From: Tetragonia tetragonoides
Lineage: Eukaryota; Streptophyta; Magnoliopsida; Caryophyllales; Aizoaceae
Direction of reading: 5' to 3'
DNA: 64,000 bases
Assembly (NCBI GenBank): GCA_038025085.1
Contig: CM076141.1
Location: 21,027,001 to 21,091,000 of the forward strand
Positions 56,775-64,000 of the stretch are shown here, one piece after another (within the stretch, counting starts at the first letter, position 1; each line of letters opens with the position of its first letter). A program made the translations under genes and the position numbers. Under the pieces are notes generated by a model. The model was not told the origin of the DNA. It made no database searches and saw only the letters and a program-made list of their open reading frames with translations.

Positions 56775-57894
56775 GATCAGAACAGTCCAGGAGTATCTGG
56801 TCGAGATGACTGACCTAATGGATAGGTTGGAAGCTGATATCGCCAACATTAAGTCAAGACAGTTGTGGGGTGTGTTCGTCCCTTCGTCTGAAAATTGGAA
56901 ATCCGTGACTCTAGGGAGGGCTGATCCTGTTCTTCAAGGATCAGAAAAGAAACGTACGAGTGACACATCTTCCTCCAATGTCCCATCAAGGGAATACTAT
57001 ATACCCCGGAATAAGCTAAACAGGGATTTCTCTCCATTAGGAATAACTCTCAGTACAGCTCTCTAAAGATTGGTAGACAAAGACATGCTCCGACCCATAA
57101 GTCCCACTCCAGAACCAAATACCAAGGGACGTAACTGGAAAGAAGGCGATTACTGCAAGTATCACCAAGGGAAAGGGCATGACACAAACGACTGTTGGGC
57201 CCTTAAGCACATCATACAGGACAAGATAGACAATGGCACACTACCATTGCCTAAAGCGAAAGAAACTGGAGGTTTTGACAACCTCTTAAGTGCTATCAAT
57301 CATATTGCAATTGAGGAGCCTAAAGATTACACTCACCTCATCTGTGACGAGGAGACCACTTTGATTTCTCAAAAATCCTATGAAGAAGAACTAGACATAA
57401 AATGCCACAAAGTAGTGGATGACAAAAATCTAATACAACAGAGTATGTCTTGCATAAACAAGGAGATAGAAGAGATGAGAGAGAAGGTTGACATCCTAGA
57501 AGAACGCATCTCCAAGAGTAGAAACACGGTCATCTTTACCAAAGAAGAAACTTGGTGGCGCCAAGACCTTCTGTATCACAAGATGTCCAAGTATGGGTAT
57601 GTTCGCCCAAGGACCCCTACATCAAAGCTCATGCCGAGAGACGGAAATCCCTTTCTAAGCTGCACCTACTGCGCGGCTAAGGGACACTATATCAACCAGT
57701 GCAGGCGTTTTAAAGGGCTAGTCGTGCGTTTCATTGACCAAGGGACGATGTGGGCACCATACACTTGGACAGTCAACTGGTGTCGTCATAGTCACGAAAA
57801 GTATACCCCTCTCTTTGCACCAGGCATCATTGATAGAGGAGAAGTTCCGCCCCCACTAAGGGATGGCAACATAGAAGAGGAACCCCGGAACTAA
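56775..57894 (+). pseudogene. gag fragment of C
   Basis: Start MIRTVQEYLVEMTDLMDRLE, a short coiled coil as in A, then a deletion that removes the capsid part. A stop lies at 57064. The next frame carries NWKEGDYCKYHQGKGHDTND, coiled-coil EIEEMREKVDILEERISK, and a true zinc knuckle CTYCAAKGHYINQC (about 57661-57702). Protease motifs are absent. The 275-codon part 57070-57894 is open. Confidence 0.75.
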
Positions 57895-58320
57895 TTGGTT
57901 ACTTGCAGGAGCTAGAGGAGTCGAGTCTGAGTCTCCAAGGTTTTGTCGAGTTAGGGTCCCAGCTAAATCTTTAGGTTGAGTCTTGAATAGGGGGTGTTCC
58001 CCTTTCATTTTCCTTCTAAGTCTAGTTTCTTTTTGACGGGTATTAGAGACCCCCCTTCTCTAAAGTCATGTGTGCCTATCTATTTTTGCAAATCAATAAA
58101 AGTCCTCTTGCTCATTTCTTTCTTTGTTTAACTATTGACAAATCAAATGAATACAAAGTTGCACAAATCATTAACTAATTAATTTAAGCAATGTAAGTAA
58201 ACTTCGCAAAAGCAAGAATACAGATTTTCACTTTTATAGGAATTTGAGTAGCTGAACTCCCTCAACGATGCCACTCCAAAAAAAAAAAAAGGAAGTGAAC
58301 CATCCTTTTGCAACAACCTC
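57895..58320 (+). other. Non-coding spacer at the RT deletion junction, element C
   Basis: Matches 7226-7540 of element A. It shares GTCATGTGTGCCTATCT and the AATGTAAGTAAACTTCGC block and the same entry point into integrase. Confidence 0.65.
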
Positions 58321-59602
58321 GACACAGAAGTGACTTTGGCTCCGATCGAAGAAGATCCTTGGTACCAAGACGTCTTCAACTACATCACCAAAGGTATACC
58401 CTCAAAATGCACCACTAAAAGCTCAACGGTCCATTCGTCTCTTAGCGGCGCATTACATAGAATACAAGGGGGTTCTGTACAAGAAATCTCACAACGGGGT
58501 TAACCTCAGATGTGTGAACGCCGAAGAAGCTGCAGAGATTATGGACGAGGTACATAATGGGGTGTGCGGACCACACATGAACGGGCGAATACTCTCCAAG
58601 AAGGTTCTATGACTAGGATACTACTGGACTACTATGGAAAAGGATTGTTACGACTACGTTAAGAAGTGTAAGAAGTGTCAGATATATGCCAACCTACAGC
58701 ATATGCCACCCTCGATGCTCCACAACTTCACCTCTCCTTGGCCATTTTCTGCATGGGGAATAGAGATCATTAGAAAGATCACCCCGAAGGGCTCGGGAGG
58801 ACATGAATACATCCTAGTAGCCGTAGATTATTTTACCAAGTGGGTTGAAGCCCAGTCCTATGCCATCCTTACCTCCAAACAAGTGTCAAAATTCATAAGG
58901 AACAACATCCTTTGCTGATATGGTGCTCCACATGAAATCATAAGTGACCATGGATCCCACTTCAAAGCCGAAACAACCACTCTTCTCAAAAGCTACAAAA
59001 TTCAGCACCACAAATCGTCCCCTTACCGTCCCCAAACCAATGGCGCAGTAGAGGCCGCCAACAAAAATCTCAAGACTATCATTGAAAAGATGATAGAAAA
59101 CTACAAAGATTGGCCCATAAAACTCCCATTTGCACTTTGGGGGTATAGGACATCCATAAGATCCTCTACGGGAGCAACACCTTACTCCCTAGTCTATGGA
59201 ATGGAAGCAGTTCTACCCATAGAAGTCCAACTACCCTCCATGCGCATAGCCTTAGAAGGAGACATTCCTGAAACCCAATGGTTGCAAGCCCGCTACGAAG
59301 AGCTCATGTTCACGTATGAAAGACGCCTACGGGCCTTAAAACATTCCCACATGTATCAACAATGCATGGAAAGAGCGTTCAACAAAAAGGTTCGACCTTG
59401 AAATTTAAAGGAAGGGGACTTAGTTTGGAAAGAATTACGAGCCCCAGTAACCGACCCCAGAGGCAAATTTCAACCAAACTGGTCCAGACCATTCATCATC
59501 AAAGACATCCTATCAGGAGGCGCCGTCAGACTCATGGATATTGATGGCATCGAGTTCAGCCAGCTCACCAATATGGATCAACTAAAGAAGTGTTACATCT
59601 AA
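58321..59602 (+). pseudogene. Integrase of C
   Basis: Enters at NNLDTEVTLAPIEEDPWYQ, with a frame break near 58400 and a stop at 58611. Zinc-binding KKCKKCQIYANLQ and core AWGIEIIRKITPKG follow; the first catalytic Asp, present in A and B, is Glu here. FTKWVEAQSYAIL, a TGA at 58917, IISDHGSHFKAE, the Glu segment GAVEAANKN, then a long open C-terminal part to MDIDGIEFSQL and a stop at 59600. A stop at 59399 splits the tail. Confidence 0.82.
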
Positions 59603-59901
59603 AACATAAAAAAAAAAAGGAAAAAGAAAAAAAAGACATACACTATTTGAACGAACTACGCTGGCCTGATTGCACACTGGATACGTAGGTAACCCTTGAA
59701 AGGGGCCCGACCAAAATCAATCCAAAAATTCCTCTCAACTCATTCAAAAAAGGGACAATCTTTATTCAAACTGAACAAATAAGCTTACATTGCAAGATTT
59801 AAAACTTCCTAAGGAAATAATGCAACTTGAGCGTTTAAGCTAAACAAATTCCTATTATTATTTTCCATTGAAAACTAGACTTGCTTTCCTAGAAAACTAC
59901 T
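59603..59901. other. Spacer between convergent pol and accessory gene, C
   Basis: A-rich then AT-rich; conserved with A and B. No coding frame. Confidence 0.5.
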
Positions 59902-61248
59902 TTAATCCTTCTTCCCTTTAGAAGGCATCGTTGAAGAGTTCTTCTTTGAAGGATCCTGGCTTGAGGACGACTTGTGATCGCTTCCTTGAGCTGGGGGCTT
60001 GCCTCTCCACAATACGTGATAGTCTCCCATTTGAGACAGTCCCTTTCTTTTCTTGCCTCCTATTTGGGAGTCATATCTAGGCTTTAGTTGGTCCCACTCC
60101 TCATGACGAAGGGCTCGTCTCATTTTTCCATCACTGCAAGAAAGCCAGTTTAGGTAGATCTCAGAGACCTGAGTTGGGGCAATCACCCGAGGTACAGTCC
60201 AGCGATGTCGGCTACGCCAATACTTTCCCCACTCCGTAGCAAATTCAGTGGTTAAGGCTACGACATTTGGTCTCGTAGTCTCCTGACAGGGGATCACCTG
60301 CTTCAAACCGTATTGCCTCATGACCCTAGAGGGAAAGAAGAAAGTGGTCCTGTACAGACCCAGTACCGTAGTATGAAGGATCAAGTCATCACAAGACACT
60401 AAAGAAGTCAAGCTCCACCAGGGCACATGCCAATGGATGATAGGTCCCGCTTGGAAAAAGGCATCCCATTCAGCAAGGGACTTTTCAGAATATAGTCTTT
60501 TCCTAACCAGAAAGCTAGCAGCAGTATCGGTTTTCTTTGACCAGGTCCAAGGAACACAAATAATCAGATTATTTGGTGACTCTATCAACCTCAGATGCTC
60601 ACATAACCAGATCTGAAGCAGCAGGGGGCTGCCCGAGAAAGATTGGTTGGGTGATGTTTTCAACCTGTCAAGCCCAATAATGGTTTCCCCTACGACTAGA
60701 TGTAAGGGAGAATGTCCTTCAACCATTTGATTAACCACTCGCAGCAACGAGGCTTTACCCAAGTTGGAAGATTCTGCATTAACAAACAACAGGCGGTTTA
60801 ACAAGCACAGTACAGAAGCCTGTCGACGGCAACGCCTGAGTATGGCATCTTTTTCAGAAGAAATAGCGAACTTTTCGCAAAGTTGAACCAAGTCCACATC
60901 GACACCAAGCACCATCTTTTTGGCTTCTGCAGATGACAAACCCAGGGATTTCCTGTATTGATCCCTAAAACCATCCCTCACATAAGGCACAGCTGGGGGA
61001 AGAACATCAGGAATATTAGTGATCGCATCAAATTCCTCAACCAAAGGGCATAGTTCGGAATTACCAAAATAGAAAACATGCAGGTCAGGATCCCAGTAAT
61101 TCAAAGCAGACCGAAGAAAGGGCCACAGTATTTTGGTTGATTTTAAAGTCAGCAAGGGAGAAACGTGAAACGGGGCTAGTTCAAGCTTATGTTCTACGGT
61201 CAAATTTTTGCACCAAGTATCGAACAGATCTTCAAAGGATTTCACCAT
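59902..61248 (-). CDS. DUF7745-like accessory protein of C, open reading frame intact
   Basis: 448 codons from ATG at 61248; 22 further in-frame codons upstream (to 61314) are not shared by the other copies, whose starts all match 61248. Order: N-terminal SFEDLFDTWCKNL; YWDPDLHVFYFGNSELCP (about residues 49-66), a PMD-superfamily-like block; RCRRQASVLCLLNRLLF; LHLVVGETIIGLDRL; FSGSPLLLQIWLCEHLRLIE; FLVRKRLYSEKSLAEWDAFF; PSRVMRQYGLKQVIP; then a basic, Ser/Lys-rich tail that could hold a nuclear localisation signal. There is no signal peptide and no membrane helix. Molecular function unknown. It is antisense to C integrase, 300 bp from its end. It is the longest undamaged frame in the window. 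Confidence 0.8.
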   Translation of the reverse strand: MVKSFEDLFDTWCKNLTVEHKLELAPFHVSPLLTLKSTKILWPFLRSALNYWDPDLHVFYFGNSELCPLVEEFDAITNIPDVLPPAVPYVRDGFRDQYRKSLGLSSAEAKKMVLGVDVDLVQLCEKFAISSEKDAILRRCRRQASVLCLLNRLLFVNAESSNLGKASLLRVVNQMVEGHSPLHLVVGETIIGLDRLKTSPNQSFSGSPLLLQIWLCEHLRLIESPNNLIICVPWTWSKKTDTAASFLVRKRLYSEKSLAEWDAFFQAGPIIHWHVPWWSLTSLVSCDDLILHTTVLGLYRTTFFFPSRVMRQYGLKQVIPCQETTRPNVVALTTEFATEWGKYWRSRHRWTVPRVIAPTQVSEIYLNWLSCSDGKMRRALRHEEWDQLKPRYDSQIGGKKRKGLSQMGDYHVLWRGKPPAQGSDHKSSSSQDPSKKNSSTMPSKGKKD

Positions 61249-61325
61249 GGCAGAAAATTGGAGAAGTTTGGGAGAGCTAAGGTATACAAAAAAAAGTGGT
61301 ACAACATCAAGCATCCCGAAAATCC

Positions 61326-61333
61326 TACTTATA
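61326..61333 (-). promoter_or_regulatory. TATA-like box of DUF7745-like gene, C
   Basis: TATAAGTA on the minus strand about 78 bp before the start; a weaker form of the box in A and B. Confidence 0.45.
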
Positions 61334-61339
61334 GACAGG

Positions 61340-61829
61340 AACGCGGGCCGAAAAAGCCATAAATCCTCAAAAAAGAGCCGTCAGCAGCACTGGTCAGCAT
61401 CGCTAGCGGCCCAGCCTAGCGCCGCTAGCGGCCAAAACCCTGGCCCGGTCCGAACTTCCCTTTTGCTCCAGTTCGCGCTTTTGATCCAAATGACCCTATT
61501 TCGGCCCAGTTTTAATACATGCGCGGAATTACAAAGCCCGAGACTCTCTTAGATTTATCTTTTTTCATTTTTTTTAGGGGTATAATATGTGTAATTTTTG
61601 CTTTCTCCTTTGCATTTTTTTTTTTACTTTTTTACCTTTTTCTTTTTTATTGTTATTATTCCCTAAATTATGGCTTTGGCCTACTGCAAAACATGTTGCA
61701 TAATTAGATCAGACGGGCATAATTGAGTCATCATAGCATATCATACATATAAAAAAAAAAAATGTGTTGCACCAAAAACAGGAGTTCGAAATTCCAAGGC
61801 CAATGTTTACAAAAGCGGCCCAACATTGT
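61340..61829. other. Spacer between DUF7745-like and PMD genes, C
   Basis: Contains CGCTAGCGGC at 61401 and a perfect GCCGCTAGCGGC at 61421-61432, then T-rich runs and the GGGTATAATATGTGTAATTT block. Confidence 0.55.
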
Positions 61830-64000
61830 TCAACTGGAATCGTTGCTGTCAGCCTCATTATCAATGGACGACCCCTGACCATAGTTTCCGGTCGAATAGT
61901 GGAGAAAAGAGCTACATATGGGCCTGCTGTTCTCAGGCCTCATGTCCCGTCCATCATAAGTTGGGGCTCGCATAGGGGTACCTACCGAAAACCCTGAGGA
62001 AAAAAATTCGTCGTGGCCTGACTGGCGAATTCCATAGCCACATACTGATGAGAAGGCCCAGCCTATGACATATCCTATCCAGGGGCGTTTGCCCAACCTC
62101 CAGTCAAGGGAGTAGCAACGGGAAGTCTATCAAGAAAAGGCCGAAAATCAGCAGGAGAGAACATTTCAGGATCATACGGGACAGAAGCCCCGGGCGCCTC
62201 ATCAACCGGAGGCCTGGTCACTATCACAGGAGGAGAAGCCCTCGCAGCAGAAGAGTGGCGTGGTCCTACCGAAGATGAAGACCGAGACATCTGCAGATAA
62301 TCAAAGTAAAAATGTTAAGTTAAGCACTTCACTTAGCTAAATAAAAAAAAAGAGAGAAGAGAGTTTGCTTACATGAACGGTCATAGACCGAGAACTCTTC
62401 CCCTTGCCCATCACTCGACCGTAGCCTTTCTTCAACAAATGAATGAGCTTGAAGACTTGAGAGGTCTGCTCCCGGTTCAGCTACAAAAGAGAGAGAGAGC
62501 CACAAAATAAAGTCAACACTTAAAAGCAAACACAAGTACAAAAGAGAGAGAGAGAAGAAAGCTTACCCCCGTGCAACCATCAGGCAAGGGCAAGCCCTCC
62601 ACCGCCTCTCCGTCAGCAATATGGAGGGGGAACTCCTACACTCTCCCCAATGTACCTCACCTCATTGGTCGGCAAGGTTACACTTGGGGGCTGACCCCGA
62701 GAAGCTCTGGAATGAGACCTCATAGGACCCGGAGGAGCTAGACGATCCGCCTACAAGACACAAGGAGTCAGTATATTACGCGTACAGTTAAATGATGCAG
62801 ATAAGTTTCTTACCTCAGAAGTGAGGTTTGCCATCAAGCGGTCCAAGCAATAGGCTAGGTACATGGCGGTCTGGTCTAAGCCAACGACCTCCGGCACGAT
62901 AAACTCCTGCGCCGCCCTACCACGGATCACGGCCCCTAGGTCCCGCACACTCAGACCACGCAGGTAAAACATGGTCAAAGGAGGATCCTCCGGAACCAGA
63001 TGAGTACCCAGGGACCAATAGACCAACCGAGTCAAACGATCCCCTAAGTACCATACAAAGTTGAATGGCCCCTCGAAGACCACTAGTCGAGAAGATACCC
63101 TAAGAGACTCTAGGGTAATGTGGGTAGGAACCCCAGGAACATCATCAAAAGCGGACCACAATACCTGCAGATTACCAATTCAAAATTCATTCACACAGAA
63201 TGAACAAAAGGGAATGCACAAGTCAACAACCACGTACCGTAGACGCAGCATGACTCTCGAAGGTGGCGCGGAAATGCTCCAGAGAGGAAAACGGATCGGC
63301 ATCCCTACGAAACCATCGTGAACCTAAAGGGAACATTCTCAAACCAAGACGATGAGGACCAAAAGCTGGAAAATACTCAAAGAACCACAGCTACCACACA
63401 AGCAAACACAAAAAAATGATTTCCACAATTGAAGACATAGGGAAAAAAAGAGGAGTAAAAAAACAGAAGCCTACCTCTAGTATCCTCCATGGGCCCGTGA
63501 TAGATGTCCTCTCACTCGTCTCCTTAGGCCTAGAGGCCCAACGGCACCACTTCACCAAAGAAGCATAAGCAGCAGCACCAAGGTTGTACTCACGCACCTT
63601 GGTCAAATCCTCCAAGCATGTTAAGAAACCGACTTGACACACGCTCTTCTTTTGAGCAAAGATCGTCGACCCCAGCAAACAAGCCAGGAAAATACGAGCC
63701 CTCTGTTCCTTGGTAAGCCCCTGCACAGATACGGCCTCCCACAAAGATCCAACAAGGTGTCACTCCGTCGCCAATAGCTCGCGTCGTACTAAATACGACG
63801 CCCTCTAAAGGATAATCCCGTCAGAACAGCAAACTGATAAGGGGTAGGAAACATCTCTCCCACAGGTGTATGAAAAGTGTTTGTAGAATCCCAAAACCTC
63901 TCTAGTAAGGCCCGGGCAACAATCCTAGAATCCCCCGAGTGACAAGCAGGTATAACAGTCAAAAAATAAGCGATACCCGAGTCCAGTACCAAATTCCTGG
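61830..64000 (-). pseudogene. PMD-like accessory gene, copy C (continues past the right edge)
   Basis: Exons on the minus strand: 63475 to beyond 64000 (exon 2), 63238-63390, 62814-63164, 62567-62750, 62373-62480, 61830-62290; exon 1 is outside. Exon 2: LLERFWDSTNTFHTPVGEMF is readable, then a CGA-to-TGA stop near 63789 and a deletion of some 60-70 bp; LTKEQRARIFLACLLGSTIF and GPWRILE follow. Exon 3 (51 codons) is complete and open, with GPHRLGLRMFPLGSRW. Exon 4 (117 codons) is open. Exon 5 has a deletion with stop near 62637, and exon 7 a frame shift near 62080. Exon lengths otherwise equal those in copy A. Confidence 0.78.

Larger units (their letters stand above)
54349..64000 (+). mobile_element. 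Element C: Tat/Ogre-type gypsy element, 5' LTR to PMD gene (continues past window)
   Basis: Order: 5' LTR, PBS, leader, gag fragment, non-coding spacer, integrase, antisense DUF7745-like gene (open), antisense PMD gene. Protease, RT and RNase H are not found. It is inserted in the G LTR with left flank TCGAA (54344-54348). Its right end lies outside the window. Confidence 0.88.

Noticed and set aside
1..64000. rRNA, tRNA genes, bacterial operons or phage genes
   Set aside because: No such sequence was recognised; only tRNA-complementary primer-binding sites are present.

Overview
This window is repeat-rich nuclear DNA of a flowering plant, most likely a eudicot with a large genome. I see no complete host gene, no rRNA or tRNA gene and nothing bacterial. 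Nearly every base belongs to a transposable element: giant Ty3/gypsy LTR elements of the Tat/Ogre type, a Ty1/copia element, an L1-type LINE, and chromovirus-like gypsy remnants. Family calls rest on protein motifs read by eye (RT YVDD, integrase HHCC, retropepsin, zinc knuckles), LTR ends, primer-binding sites and target-site duplications (TSDs). The species cannot be named from the sequence alone.

Layout, by nesting. A gypsy gag remnant 'E' (minus, 41989-43193) is the right-hand neighbour of Tat-type element 'H' (plus), which runs from beyond the left edge to its 3' LTR at 40714-41988. Two more copies of the same family sit inside H. Element 'A' (minus, 190-12871) has TSD GCCGC at 185-189 and 12872-12876. 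Element 'B' (plus, 13335-36466) has TSD AGTAG at 13330-13334 and 36467-36471. B was then hit by a LINE (18714-30705), and the LINE by a copia element (minus, 19931-26963, TSD TCATG). To the right, LTR element 'G' (minus, 44197-54348) was broken by a plus-strand element 'F' (46078-51443). A third Tat-type copy 'C' (plus, 54349 to beyond the right edge) interrupts G's other LTR.

The most notable system is in the Tat-type family (A, B, C, H). Between the end of pol and the 3' LTR each element carries two accessory genes transcribed against pol. One is a single-exon gene of about 450 codons resembling the DUF7745 group. The other is a gene of about 724 codons with seven phase-0 coding exons and plant mobile domain (PMD)-like motifs. 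Four copies of each gene are visible, whole or partial. The accessory gene of C (59902-61248) is open from start to stop, although gag-pol of C is badly deleted. A and C share the same deletion junction between gag/protease and integrase, with the RT and RNase H lost, which points to a non-autonomous subfamily that multiplied after the loss. B still carries RT with two RNase H domains, the Tat hallmark. A 12-bp palindrome, GCCGCTAGCGGC, recurs in the LTR U3, upstream of the DUF7745-like gene and upstream of the PMD gene. Larger palindromes carrying TGACG cores sit in each U3. This suggests shared control of the three transcription units.

All gag-pol frames are broken by stops or shifts, and the premature stops I compared between copies are transitions. 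Coordinates of exons and domains come from aligning copies by eye and may be off by a few bases where copies diverge.
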